From Chitinophaga sp. CF118 (GTDB lineage Bacteria; Bacteroidota; Bacteroidia; Chitinophagales; Chitinophagaceae), in assembly GCF_900112615.1 (NCBI RefSeq), contig NZ_FOMK01000002.1:682001-746000 (forward strand): 64,000 nucleotides of DNA. Direction: 5' to 3'. The notes under the pieces were generated by a model, which was not told where the DNA came from, did not search any database, and worked only from the letters and a program-made list of their open reading frames with translations. Position numbers and translations under genes: made by a program. This document shows, piece by piece, positions 9,900-20,209 of the stretch. Numbering within the stretch: the stretch's first letter is position 1; each line of letters opens with the position of its first letter.

Positions 9900-10088
9900 T
9901 TACTTCGAATCAAAACATCTCTTTAACGCAGCCATACAATCATCCGCCTGTTCTTTTGTTCTAATGATCTGACCTAGTACTGATCTGTTTCGTGCCTTTA
10001 CTCTTATTATTTCTGGTTTACCCGTTATCCGGGCTTTTTCAGTCAAGGCATTAATTTTTTCGTCTATTTTTTTACATAAGTCCATCAT
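9900..10088 (-). CDS. 62-residue uncharacterised protein, tandem copy 3
   Basis: 62 residues, nearly identical to copy 1 through KIDEKINALTEKARITGK and the following VKARNRS, and differing mainly at the ends (MMDLCK, CFDSK). It is the first of the tandem set after the DUF6934-like gene, whose stop lies 46 bases upstream. No function is recognised. Confidence 0.6.
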   Translation of the reverse strand: MMDLCKKIDEKINALTEKARITGKPEIIRVKARNRSVLGQIIRTKEQADDCMAALKRCFDSK

Positions 10089-10134
10089 AATTGTAAATTT
10101 AATGTTTTATCGAATTTAGATAATTGCAACTACA

Positions 10135-10698
10135 TTAAGCGCTTTTATTTTTAAAAATAAAATAATTATACATGCACTCCATTTTTCTCGGACTATCCCG
10201 TGTAATCCTTTCCCAATCAGATTTAACGTCGTTAAAATCAAAAGGATTTTCATATTGATATTTACCAAATCTGGTTATCCTCACATAATATTTCAATGCT
10301 CCCATATCAAAATAATTATCCAAATAATCAAAGTTATTTAGAATAAACCTGTAGTACATAAAAGCACGACTATTGTTAGAGCCATCAATACCCAAATAAC
10401 GATCCGGATGAAGAGCTAAATAAGCCCGGGCATGCGACAATATTGTGGAAAAAACCTTTGAATAGTCCTTATGTATTAACTGCGCTTTATCATCCAGTTC
10501 TCCATCCTGATCAGGTGGACCAAAAGCTAAATTGTAAACATTCGGCATTAATTCATGAGCATCCGTACTTATTTTCACAATTAAAGGAACTGTACTACCA
10601 TCTGCCTGTTCTGCTACAAATCTGGCCGATGTCAATTCACCGGATGCTGAATTTATGTCATAGACATTATCGAAATTAATTTTAACTGCAATTGCCAT
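10135..10698 (-). CDS. DUF6934-like protein
   Basis: 187 residues. The central part, YNLAFGPPDQDGELDD followed by KVFSTILSHARAYL, HPDRYLGIDGSNNSRA and YYRFIL, matches what I remember of DUF6934: a NLAFG..G.IDD block, a K-V-(L/F)-x-T block and a GS..R...YR block. This is a Bacteroidota family of about 150-190 residues with no known function. There is no signal peptide. It heads a probable operon with three tandem 62-residue genes. Members of this family often sit beside a small gene, which hints at a two-component arrangement such as toxin-antitoxin, but that is only inference. Confidence 0.6.
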   Translation of the reverse strand: MAIAVKINFDNVYDINSASGELTSARFVAEQADGSTVPLIVKISTDAHELMPNVYNLAFGPPDQDGELDDKAQLIHKDYSKVFSTILSHARAYLALHPDRYLGIDGSNNSRAFMYYRFILNNFDYLDNYFDMGALKYYVRITRFGKYQYENPFDFNDVKSDWERITRDSPRKMECMYNYFIFKNKSA

Positions 10699-11052
10699 TG
10701 AGTTTAATTATTAAATTAAAAAATCAAATTGCATATAAATAATGCAATGCACAAAATATACCTAAGACGACTATTACATCGCCAATACATGCTTAATAAT
10801 AACAATGACATCGCTTTGAACTTATTGAAAAGTCCAGGCCATTACATTGCATACAAATCCAATCCGGTCTTTGTTAAAAACAAAAACCTTTATAGATTCT
10901 ATAATTTTTTGATTAGGGGGTAAAACAAAACAACTAATACCTGAGTTGTATCTATTGCGAATGTACAAATTTTATAAATCCATCCAACTTATCAAATAAA
11001 TTTTCCTAAACTTTTTTTTATAAAGCAGCTAAAGGAAGGATATAAAAGTAAA
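10699..11052. other. Intergenic, AT-rich, no gene recognised
   Basis: About 350 bases, very AT-rich. A plus-strand frame at 10729-10923 (64 codons) shows no domain, ribosome-binding site or promoter and is not called. The stretch probably holds the promoter of the DUF6934-like gene. Confidence 0.5.
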
Positions 11053-11080
11053 AGGGTGCATCATTGTTATAATGCACCCT
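11053..11080 (-). terminator. Terminator of the glucan synthase gene
   Basis: AGGGTGCAT and ATGCACCCT form a perfect 9-bp stem. Read on the minus strand it is followed by TTTTACTTTTA, 20 bases after the stop at 11101. Confidence 0.7.
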
Positions 11081-11100
11081 ACCTATAAAGCTATAAAGTT

Positions 11101-14100
11101 TTAAATACTGACATACACATCAATATCATGCTCTAACCCATCATCTACCAGTTTAATCATAGTTTTTGGATTTCCATTGGCTACCTGGAAGACTGTGATA
11201 TTGTATACAGATGTACCGTAATGGTAAGCAATAGTTACGGAAGGCCATGACAACGGAAAACAAGGTTTGAAATATAAATGATCTGCCTGTAGTTCCATCC
11301 CTAACAGGGAACTAATAATAAACTGATACATCCATCCGGAGGAACCTGTGTACCAGGTCCATCCGCCTCTTCCCTTATGCGATTCATTTGCATATATATC
11401 AGCAGCCATCACATAAGGCTCTACTTTATATACCTGTATCGCAGCAGCGTCGGACGTATGATTTAAAGGACGGATCATATCAAATAGCTCCCATACTTTT
11501 TCACGGTTACCTAATGCAGCAAAGGCCATAAGCGCCCAGATAGCAACATGGGAATACTGCCCCCCGTTTTCTCTTACTCCTGGTACGTACCCTTTAATAT
11601 ATCCCGGATTAGGACCATTGTTATTAAATGGAGGATCAAGCAACTGAATCAGTTTCAGATCCCTTCTTACAAGGTGTTTATCCAGGGATGCCATCGCCAT
11701 TGTAGTTCGCTCTGGTTCGCCGGCACCGGACAATACAGACCAGCTCTGTGCTACAGCATCTATACTGCATTCTTTGTTCTCCTTTGATCCCAGGGGGGAT
11801 CCATCATCAAAATAAGCGCGTCTGTACCATTCTCCATCCCAGGCAGCAATTTCAGTATTTAACTGTAATTGTGCTGCTTCCATTTTACAGGTATTTGAAA
11901 ATGCCGTATCACCGTAACTGTTAGCAACAACTGAAAAACGCTGCAACACATCGTACAGGAAAAATGCCATCCATACGCTTTCTCCTTTCCCTTTGTTGCC
12001 TACCTGATCCATCCCATCATTCCAATCGCCGGAACCGATAAGGGGCATGCCATGCTGTCCATACCGGAGGCTATATTTAATAGCACGTATACAATGTTCG
12101 TATAGAGACGCTTGCAGGTTACCATTCACAGGAAGATCATATACTGAATCTTCTTCCGGATGCAAAAGGCGGCTTTCCAGGAAACCTACGGATACATCCA
12201 GGATATCCTTTTCACCGGTTGTTGCAAGGTATCTTGACACCACAAAGGGCAACCATAACAGATCGTCGGAGCAATGCGTGCGCACTCCCCTGCCTTCAGG
12301 CGGATGCCACCAGTGCTGCACATCACCTTCTGCAAACTGACGGGAGGCACTTAAAAGAATCTGCTGACGGGCTATTCCCGGTTCTGTTGGTAACAATGCG
12401 AGTACATCCTGCAATTGGTCCCTGAAACCAAATGCGCCGCCTGACTGGTAAAAACCACTGCGGGCAAAAATCCTGCAGGCAAGCGTCTGATAAGTGAGCC
12501 AGCCATTAACCAGGATATTCAGTGATTGATCCGGCGTAGTGACCTTTACGGCGCCCAACAATTCTTTCCAATAGATCTTTACATGTTGTAAGGATTCCAT
12601 CACCAACTCCTTATCTGCAAATTTCAGAATAAGTGATTTTGCCTGCCGGGTGTTTTCTTCACTCCCCAACATAAAGATGATATCCTTTTCTTCACTATCC
12701 AGCAGGTCAAATTTAACCTGTAATGCTGCACATGGGTCCATACCGGCACCACTCCTGCCTGAGAGCTTTTTACGATGCAATGCCTGCGGATCTTCCAGGT
12801 TCCTGTTCCTTCCAATAAAGGCTGAACGGTCTGCAGTGAAACTCTGCTGACTTGCACCATTTACACTGAAAAAAGCAACCCTTTCCGTAAAAGCAGTATT
12901 ATATCTGTTACGCAACAATAAGGCACCTGCCTCTTCATCAAATTCTGAAATAACATGCATATTTGTTTTAGCACGCACATCCCCCAGTATTATTTCCATA
13001 AAGCCGGTGGCAGAAAATTTACGTTCACGGCCTGAAGAGTTTTTCACTTTCAGCACAATGAATTTAACAGGCAATTCCTTATCTACAAACATGCACATCT
13101 CTGAAGAAATGCCCTGTTCTTTATGTTCGAATATAGTATAACCAAAACCATGTGTTATGATGTAGGGCGTGTTCCATTTTGTGGGGAAGGGAGCGGGTGA
13201 CCAGAAAGCTCCTGATTCCTCATCGCGCAGATAAAATGCTTCTCCTCCCACATCACTTACAGGATCATTACTCCAGGGAGTAATGCGGTATTCATGCGCA
13301 TTAACAGCCCATGTATATGCGGACCCACTTTCAGATACTACTGTTCCAAAGCTGGGGTTAGCAATTACGTTCACCCAGGGAGCCGGGGTTGTTTGTCTTT
13401 TGTCTGTGATGATCTTATATTCTTTACCATCGGATGTAAATCCTCCGGTTCCGTTAAAGAACAAAAGATCTGTAGGTAAGGCAAGCACCGGTGAAGGAAG
13501 GAGATCTTTTGCTACCACAGGTTTATGTTCGAGTAACGGTGGCAATATCTTTTCTGCATAATGCATGTTCACCTGTTCGGATAATGTACCCTTGCTATCA
13601 TAAATGATAATCCGTGCCACACTTTCGAACAGTATCCTGTCTTCCGAAGAAAGCTGATCTGTGGATTTCACAAATACATTTCCAGGCTTGCTATAACCCG
13701 GAGCACTGTTAATTGCTTCTGCGGAGATTAGGCTAAGTATCTGGTCCTGGAGTAACTGCCGGTAAGCGCCGTGATCTTCATTCCAGATTACCAGATCTAC
13801 TTCCAGTCCTTTTAACCGCCAATAGGCATGTGCCTGGATCATCTGGCGCACCAGTTCCATACTTTCCTGTTCGTAGATATGGAGTAAAATAACAGGCAGA
13901 TCTCCCGAAATGGAATGACTCCATAAACCTGATTGTCCGCGGAAATTATTGAGGATCACAGATGAATCTGCACGCAGATCGGGATTGCTGTATATTATAG
14001 ATGCTGCCAGGCGATCATATAATTGCGCGTCGGCTTCTGTCGCGTTAATTTGTCGTAGTAACACATGGCTATGTGTCCAGGAGAGTTCAAATGCACGATT

Positions 14101-17100
14101 TTTCAGGTGTTTATCCTGGTACTTATGCATCAGCCCTTCACAGCCTTCTTTTGTTTCGCTGATACCATAAATCAGATCGATCGTAACAGTCTGACCCGGT
14201 TTGATACTGATCCGGTAACGGATGGACATTATCGGATCTAATACTGCGCCCTCCTTTCCGGAAAGCAGATCATGATCCATTGCCTGCGGATTCGCTGCTG
14301 TTCTTCCCCTTCCAATAAACTGCAAACGGTCTGTTTCATAAGATACAGCCTCTGCCACTGCGCCACTCACATTCATCAGGTGGAACATCCAGGGTGGTCT
14401 TTCTGCTTCAGATCTTGGACGGCGTGTACAAAAAACAGCTCTATGTTCCGGGATCACCTCTGTTTGTACAAACAGGTTACTGAATGCAGGATGCGCTTCA
14501 TCAGAAGCCTGTGTGGCCATCACTACTTCCGCATAACTCGTGATCTCTAATATCTTTATCGACGGGTTCCTGTTCGTAATTCTGATCCGTCTCATTTCTG
14601 CATCATCTTCGGGAGAAATGACAATCTCTGTGCGGGTATCGATACCAAAATCCTGTCTGCGGAACTCCACATGTCCCTGGGAGAATACCGCTTCATATAC
14701 TTTGGATATATGCAGGGTTGGCTGATAAGTATTGGACCAGAATCTTCCGCTCTGTACATCTTTGATATAACAGAAAATGCCGCGGTCGTCCTTTGTACTA
14801 TCTTCCCGCCAGCGGGTAACGGCAAGATCTTTCCACCGGCTGTAGCCGCCGCCCGAATTGGTAACCATTACCTGGTACCGGCCATTGCTCAGCAGCTGTA
14901 TCTCGGGGATAACAGTGTTTGCGGTGGTAATACTTCTTACAGGAGTATCCGCGGTGGCTGTATGCGTTTCTATAATATCTGCCGTATGGGAGTAAAAGAG
15001 GGTTGCTCTTGGAATACGTTCCTGCAGTAATAATAAGGTAGCCTGGAAACGGAGTTCGGCAGAAAACCGTTGTTGCATGGGTTTATTCAACAGCACATAT
15101 GCCAGTGATAAAAGTCCCATGCCCTGATGATGCACCATAAAAGACTGTACAATGGTGTTTGTCTTTCCTCTCGGTTGGCGGATATTAGTATAATCCACTG
15201 CCTCATAAAAGCCAAACTCACCCTCAAAACCTTCATCTGATAATAATTTCAGGTTCGCGCAGGCCTTTGCTGGCATTACCATTAAAGCCAGCATAGACGC
15301 ATAGGGTGCAATAACCAGATCTTCTTCCAGGCCACGTTTGAGGCCCAATCCCGGAACTCCGAATGCGCGGTACTGGTAGTTGAGGTTAGCATCCACCATG
15401 TTATACCCGGATTCTGAAATACCCCAGGGAATGCCACGCTGCCCGGCATATTCTATCTGCCGTTTTACAGTTGCTTTATTTGTCTGATAGAGTAAAGTAT
15501 TTTCATAAGCAGGCATCACCAGCTGTGGCATAAGGTATTCAAACATAGATCCACTCCACGAAAGCAGGATAGGATCTCCTCCGGAATTAGTAAGCAGCCG
15601 TCCAAGGGCAAACCAACTTTCCTGTGGTAGTTTCCCCTGTGCAATGGCTACAAAAACCCCAAGTCTGACTTCGGATGCCAGCAAGTCGTAGTAACTATCA
15701 TCTTTACGATTCTCTTCTACATTATAACCGATCCTAAGTAAACTGGTCGATTTATTGAACAGAAAATCGTATTCCACATCACTGAACTGTTCACATTGTT
15801 CCTCCATTTCTTCCAGCAACATAATCCTGTCTTCCGCCTGGTTGCTACCTTCTTCCAGACTTGCAAGCATGGCTGTTAACCATTCTATTTCTTCTGCTGT
15901 ATTATCTTCCTGCAGATACATTCCAATATGCGGCAAAAGCATTCTGCTCATCTCTTTTATCTCCTCCAATGAAGATATCCTGCCTGTTATTTCCAATAGA
16001 GGAAAACGCTCCGGAATGGGTAGTAATTTCATCCATGGAGTCAGATGCTGCAAATCATCCCTTATATTCTTTAACTGAAGTAATAATCTGTTTGTCCATT
16101 TAATTATATCAGATTCACCATTTCCATGATGCTCGGCTAACACATTTGTCAATGCCACCAGTTCATCCAGGTGATCTTTTACAATATGAATGAAAGGACT
16201 CATTTCACGATCTGCAGCGATCAATACTGTCTGGATCTTTTGTATGATTTCACTATGACGTACTACTGACAAGCCACGGATAATATCTGCAGTGGTTATC
16301 AGCCCCTGGTAAATATTGTTGCTGAATACCGGTTGTTCCGGTAGTGAAATAAGTCCCTGTCGTAAAGTTAACAGATGTCCCAACAAGTTGCCACTATCCA
16401 CAGTGGATACATACCGGGGATACAATGGTCGTAGTGTTTCGGTATTGTACCAATTATAAAAATGACCTCTGTAACGTTCCAGTTTGTCCATTGACTGCAA
16501 TGCATGATAACTTCTCGTTACCAGTTCTCCACCACCGATATAACCGAAATCGTATGCTGTAAGATTAGCGAGGATTGCCAATCCCATATTAGTAGGTGAT
16601 GTACGGTGAGCAATGACTGCCACTGGTTGCTCCTGGAAATTATCCGGCGGCAGCCAGTTTTCCCGGACAGTGACAAACTGTTCAAAGAACGCCCATGTTT
16701 TACGGGCTGTTCTGTGCAGGAACAGGGATTGATCTTCATCCAGTCCGTTTGTTTCTTCTGCTTCCGGTATACTTAATCGCCAGGATAGTGCAGGTGCCAG
16801 CAACCATAAAGAAAGGATCGGGTAAGCAATAAAGAAAGAGGCCTGATTCATGTATAGGAACAAACTACCAGAAACAATAGCCAACAGAGGAGCTATCCAC
16901 ATAGACCTATAAACAGACCATACATCGTAATGCATATTTCTGGCAGCAGTAGCAGAGGTTGTCCATTGCAGCAGATGACGTTTAGAAATAATCATCCGCC
17001 AGTTTGTAAGTATTACAGCGTTCATATTCATAAACGCTTCGTAGGGTAATACCGTTAGTCCGAAAACAAAACGGAGCAGTACATCTCTAACGAAAATGCC

Positions 17101-19749
17101 TACTTCCTGCAGATGTGCCTTCAGTGTAATGTCGGTCGGTTTGTGGATCAACTGCCATGCAGCAACTGTCATCACCGGTAATAAAATAATTACTGTTACT
17201 ACAAGTGTCCAGAACCAGGGTAAAGGCAATATTGTCCATCCACATAACAACAGGAGCAACATAGAAAACGGCACAAAACTTCTGCGGAGATTATCAAAGA
17301 TCTTCCATCGTGATAAACCAGATAATTTGTTCCTCACGATGTGTCCTTTGCCATTGGTCACAAAAGGCAGCATCCATGCACCTATTTGCCAGTCTCCACG
17401 GATCCAGCGGTGATGGCGTTTTACATCTGACGAATATTGCGCGGGGTTCTCTTCATATAAAAGTACATCACTCAGCAAACCTGCGCGGGCATAACAACCT
17501 TCCAGCAGATCATGACTGAGTATCCGGTTTTGTGGCAGCACATTATGGAGAGTTTTCTGGAATACATCAACATCATAAATTCCTTTACCGATAAAGGAAC
17601 CTTCGCCGAAAACATCCTGATATACATCCGAAGATACACGGGTGTAAGGATCTATACCAGATACATAACCCTGCATACGCAGGTAGAGCGAAGTAGCCTG
17701 TTTAGGAATCCCTGAATCCACACGGGGTTGCAGAATACCATATCCATATGTAACGCGTCCTTTTTGCGGGTTATAAATAGCACGATTAAGCGGATGCGCC
17801 ATCGTGGCAATAAACTTCCAGGCGGCCTCACGGGGAAGTTGTGTATCAGTATCCAGGGTAATCACATATTTCACCTGGTTAAGTATGGTAGTTCCTCCTA
17901 TAATTAAAGAAAATGCGTCTCTCCCCTTTCCACGTAAAAAAGCATTGAGTGCATACAGCTTCCCTCTTTTACGTTCATAGCCCATCCATTTCCGCTCACG
18001 ACTATTCCATGTTCTGTGGCGGTGAAAGAGGAAGAAAAGATCTGGTTGTTTGTATTTTTGATTGAGTGCTGTTATCCTGCTGACTGCCAGGTCCAGTAAT
18101 TCATCATCTGCTGGCATTACAGCCGTATCGGCATCCATAAAATCCGTAAGCAGACCAAAATGCAGGTTTGCTTCCCTGTTTGCCAGGAAACGTATTTCTA
18201 ACGCTTCTACGAGTTCTTCAATATCCGGCACGCTGGATAACATGGTAGGAATAATCACAAGAGAGCGATATTCTTCCGGGATACCTTTAGAGAAATCCAT
18301 TCGTGGCAATGAAGTAGGCCCTACCCATATAGTGCAAAACCAATTTACCAGCGATACTGCCAGTTGGCCGGCACATGAAAGAGTAATCAAACCTAACAAT
18401 GACAGGATCCACCAGTTATCAGTACCATTCTCATATGCCAGCAGGCACATGGCCCCTGCCATTATCAATGTCAGGGAAAAAATAGATGCCAGATATAATG
18501 TAACAGGCATTTTCCGGGCAATGCGCTGCAGCTTTTGTTTGATAGTATAGCGCATGCCGCTTATCTGCTCCGTACTTCTTACGCCTTTATCTACCAGATA
18601 ATATCCTACATGGCTTTGCCCACCGGTCCCTTCAGGAGCAGTAAGCGCAATTGCTTTTTCTGCTACATCCGTTTCTGATAATGGGGATGCTTTAGATATT
18701 TTTTCCACCACATGCCGGTATCTATCGCGTGTAGAAAAATCCATGAGCGGATAAGTAGCATCCTGCCGGAGTACATGCTCTACACTACTGAGTGCTTCCA
18801 CAAATTCCCGCCAGTCGGTAGCCCCGAGGAAACGCAAAGTACCAATGCTGTTACTTACAGAAACCTGATCGGCCGCCTGTTTCTGGTTTTCCTGCCGGAC
18901 AAGGTCGTTACTGTTTACCCCCATACCGGAGAGTTGTTGCTCCATCCAGTTGAGCGGCAATGCCAGTACAGGACCTTTTCCCTGTAACGTTCTGGTAAAA
19001 GCTGCTACGAAGGGACCTGTAAGCGCTGGTTTTGACCGCACCATATCGGCAATGGTCAGGATAAGGTTACCCGGTTCTTCAGTAACGATCGTCATCATTT
19101 TTTCCGACCAGTAATCAGCCATGTCACGGTCAATCATATCCAGGGCTATTTTCCCGGATACCCTGCGAAGATTTTCGATAACGGCCAACCGGAGCATAAT
19201 AGGGATTGCCCACAATTCCCCCAGTGCCAGCACACTATGGGTCTGATAAGATACAATAAAACTGCTGAGGCTCTTTACGTCTACCCTTCCATCGCTATGC
19301 GCAATAATTTCCAGTACAATATCATATACACGTGGCATTCCGGCAGAAATACCTTCTGCCAGGTAAGGCAATCCTTCACTATATCCTTTGGGTAAATGTT
19401 TTTTAGCAATGACCACCTGTTCTTCTATCAGGTAGAAATTATCCAGCAACCACTCCCCCGCGGGCGTAATGGTTTTGCCCGACCGGATACTTTCCACCAG
19501 CAGGTTACGAACTTCCAGTAAGATTTTTTCATTGTTGTCAAGTCTCTTTAGCAGCAGATCAGAAACATTACGCTTCATCAGCTTGTGCGAGCGGGCAACC
19601 ACCTGACCGTGGCGGTTCATCTGATCCGAGCTGTAGAGTTCCGAGCGGAAAGGCTCTTCTATATCATCAATCCGGATAGCGGTATCTCTCTGAAAATAAA
19701 CCCGCAACCGTGACAAGATATCGAAAACCGTACTCGTTGTTACCTTCAT
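11101..19749 (-). CDS. ndvB: Cyclic beta-1,2-glucan synthase-like protein (GT84-like glycosyltransferase plus GH94)
   Basis: 2882 residues, the size expected of NdvB/ChvB. An N-terminal cytoplasmic region is followed by membrane segments at about 415-475. A glycosyltransferase catalytic domain carries TLDTDTQLPREA near 628 and the HHRWIRGDWQ motif near 790. More membrane segments lie at about 820-865 and 915-990. The glycoamylase-like domain has GQRGIPWGISESGYN near 1450, then two GH94-type beta-sandwich/(alpha/alpha)6 sections with SDDLLWLPFVV near 2496 and the catalytic-Asp motif GSGDWNDGMDQVG near 2580. Known enzymes polymerise UDP-glucose into beta-1,2-glucan and use the GH94 part to set chain length before cyclisation; product here is inferred. 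It is a single-gene unit with its own terminator. No exporter (NdvA-like) lies adjacent. Confidence 0.88.
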   Translation of the reverse strand: MKVTTSTVFDILSRLRVYFQRDTAIRIDDIEEPFRSELYSSDQMNRHGQVVARSHKLMKRNVSDLLLKRLDNNEKILLEVRNLLVESIRSGKTITPAGEWLLDNFYLIEEQVVIAKKHLPKGYSEGLPYLAEGISAGMPRVYDIVLEIIAHSDGRVDVKSLSSFIVSYQTHSVLALGELWAIPIMLRLAVIENLRRVSGKIALDMIDRDMADYWSEKMMTIVTEEPGNLILTIADMVRSKPALTGPFVAAFTRTLQGKGPVLALPLNWMEQQLSGMGVNSNDLVRQENQKQAADQVSVSNSIGTLRFLGATDWREFVEALSSVEHVLRQDATYPLMDFSTRDRYRHVVEKISKASPLSETDVAEKAIALTAPEGTGGQSHVGYYLVDKGVRSTEQISGMRYTIKQKLQRIARKMPVTLYLASIFSLTLIMAGAMCLLAYENGTDNWWILSLLGLITLSCAGQLAVSLVNWFCTIWVGPTSLPRMDFSKGIPEEYRSLVIIPTMLSSVPDIEELVEALEIRFLANREANLHFGLLTDFMDADTAVMPADDELLDLAVSRITALNQKYKQPDLFFLFHRHRTWNSRERKWMGYERKRGKLYALNAFLRGKGRDAFSLIIGGTTILNQVKYVITLDTDTQLPREAAWKFIATMAHPLNRAIYNPQKGRVTYGYGILQPRVDSGIPKQATSLYLRMQGYVSGIDPYTRVSSDVYQDVFGEGSFIGKGIYDVDVFQKTLHNVLPQNRILSHDLLEGCYARAGLLSDVLLYEENPAQYSSDVKRHHRWIRGDWQIGAWMLPFVTNGKGHIVRNKLSGLSRWKIFDNLRRSFVPFSMLLLLLCGWTILPLPWFWTLVVTVIILLPVMTVAAWQLIHKPTDITLKAHLQEVGIFVRDVLLRFVFGLTVLPYEAFMNMNAVILTNWRMIISKRHLLQWTTSATAARNMHYDVWSVYRSMWIAPLLAIVSGSLFLYMNQASFFIAYPILSLWLLAPALSWRLSIPEAEETNGLDEDQSLFLHRTARKTWAFFEQFVTVRENWLPPDNFQEQPVAVIAHRTSPTNMGLAILANLTAYDFGYIGGGELVTRSYHALQSMDKLERYRGHFYNWYNTETLRPLYPRYVSTVDSGNLLGHLLTLRQGLISLPEQPVFSNNIYQGLITTADIIRGLSVVRHSEIIQKIQTVLIAADREMSPFIHIVKDHLDELVALTNVLAEHHGNGESDIIKWTNRLLLQLKNIRDDLQHLTPWMKLLPIPERFPLLEITGRISSLEEIKEMSRMLLPHIGMYLQEDNTAEEIEWLTAMLASLEEGSNQAEDRIMLLEEMEEQCEQFSDVEYDFLFNKSTSLLRIGYNVEENRKDDSYYDLLASEVRLGVFVAIAQGKLPQESWFALGRLLTNSGGDPILLSWSGSMFEYLMPQLVMPAYENTLLYQTNKATVKRQIEYAGQRGIPWGISESGYNMVDANLNYQYRAFGVPGLGLKRGLEEDLVIAPYASMLALMVMPAKACANLKLLSDEGFEGEFGFYEAVDYTNIRQPRGKTNTIVQSFMVHHQGMGLLSLAYVLLNKPMQQRFSAELRFQATLLLLQERIPRATLFYSHTADIIETHTATADTPVRSITTANTVIPEIQLLSNGRYQVMVTNSGGGYSRWKDLAVTRWREDSTKDDRGIFCYIKDVQSGRFWSNTYQPTLHISKVYEAVFSQGHVEFRRQDFGIDTRTEIVISPEDDAEMRRIRITNRNPSIKILEITSYAEVVMATQASDEAHPAFSNLFVQTEVIPEHRAVFCTRRPRSEAERPPWMFHLMNVSGAVAEAVSYETDRLQFIGRGRTAANPQAMDHDLLSGKEGAVLDPIMSIRYRISIKPGQTVTIDLIYGISETKEGCEGLMHKYQDKHLKNRAFELSWTHSHVLLRQINATEADAQLYDRLAASIIYSNPDLRADSSVILNNFRGQSGLWSHSISGDLPVILLHIYEQESMELVRQMIQAHAYWRLKGLEVDLVIWNEDHGAYRQLLQDQILSLISAEAINSAPGYSKPGNVFVKSTDQLSSEDRILFESVARIIIYDSKGTLSEQVNMHYAEKILPPLLEHKPVVAKDLLPSPVLALPTDLLFFNGTGGFTSDGKEYKIITDKRQTTPAPWVNVIANPSFGTVVSESGSAYTWAVNAHEYRITPWSNDPVSDVGGEAFYLRDEESGAFWSPAPFPTKWNTPYIITHGFGYTIFEHKEQGISSEMCMFVDKELPVKFIVLKVKNSSGRERKFSATGFMEIILGDVRAKTNMHVISEFDEEAGALLLRNRYNTAFTERVAFFSVNGASQQSFTADRSAFIGRNRNLEDPQALHRKKLSGRSGAGMDPCAALQVKFDLLDSEEKDIIFMLGSEENTRQAKSLILKFADKELVMESLQHVKIYWKELLGAVKVTTPDQSLNILVNGWLTYQTLACRIFARSGFYQSGGAFGFRDQLQDVLALLPTEPGIARQQILLSASRQFAEGDVQHWWHPPEGRGVRTHCSDDLLWLPFVVSRYLATTGEKDILDVSVGFLESRLLHPEEDSVYDLPVNGNLQASLYEHCIRAIKYSLRYGQHGMPLIGSGDWNDGMDQVGNKGKGESVWMAFFLYDVLQRFSVVANSYGDTAFSNTCKMEAAQLQLNTEIAAWDGEWYRRAYFDDGSPLGSKENKECSIDAVAQSWSVLSGAGEPERTTMAMASLDKHLVRRDLKLIQLLDPPFNNNGPNPGYIKGYVPGVRENGGQYSHVAIWALMAFAALGNREKVWELFDMIRPLNHTSDAAAIQVYKVEPYVMAADIYANESHKGRGGWTWYTGSSGWMYQFIISSLLGMELQADHLYFKPCFPLSWPSVTIAYHYGTSVYNITVFQVANGNPKTMIKLVDDGLEHDIDVYVSI

Positions 19750-20119
19750 ATGACAGTCTTAATTGAAAAGCATCGACTAGTAAAAAGAAATGAATAGAGA
19801 TACAGATAATCTATTTAGAACGTTTCGATTTAACAGAAAGAGACTAGTAAGAATAATTATTTTTCTGAGATCAGAGTTAATGCAGATTGCCAGGAAGTAG
19901 AAATCTCAGATCGTTGATTTCACCAATTAAATCTGGTGGTCATGAAGATAGTCTTTTTCACGCGAACCGGCAGATATAATAATAATCAGCATTATAAGAA
20001 ATCCATAATTTGTACAATTAATTATGTTATCTGGCAATTGTGGTTGTCAGTCCGATGAGATAATTTTACAGTAAGTTATTGTTACAAAATCAGTGTAACA
20101 GTTGTAGGTTAAAGTAATG
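19750..20119. other. Intergenic upstream region of the glucan synthase gene
   Basis: About 370 AT-rich bases with no convincing reading frame. GACTAGTAA occurs twice (about 19775 and 19845). This region should contain the promoter of the large minus-strand gene, but no exact TAnnTTTG box was found. A plus-strand hairpin/T-run lies at its right end. Confidence 0.4.
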
Positions 20120-20146
20120 GCCGGAATAATCCTATTCCGGCTTTTT
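20120..20146 (+). terminator. Plus-strand hairpin terminator with no obvious gene upstream
   Basis: GCCGGAATA and TATTCCGGC form a perfect 9-bp stem with a 4-base loop, followed by TTTTT on the plus strand. No plus-strand coding gene precedes it. Confidence 0.6.
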
Positions 20147-20160
20147 CAATATTGATCCAT

Positions 20161-20186
20161 AAAAAAAGCCAGGATCTCTCCCGGCT
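20161..20186 (-). terminator. Terminator of the osmC-like gene
   Basis: On the minus strand AGCCGGG and CCTGGCT pair with one mismatch and are followed by seven T, 24 bases after the stop. Confidence 0.65.
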
Positions 20187-20209
20187 TCATTTCATTATTC
20201 TTTTTTAAA

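Larger units (their letters stand above)
9465..10115 (-). repeat. Three tandem gene-sized repeats (about 215 bp each)
   Basis: Units of about 215 bp each contain a 60-62 codon frame plus an intergenic piece (CATAATTGTAAATTTAATG, then GAATTTAGAT). Units 1 and 3 differ by only about one base over some 90 positions of the central coding part, while unit 2 is clearly older. This suggests recent duplication or gene conversion between the outer copies. Confidence 0.75.

Noticed and set aside
10729..10923. 64-codon plus-strand frame
   Set aside because: AT-rich stretch, no family, no ribosome-binding site and no promoter box.
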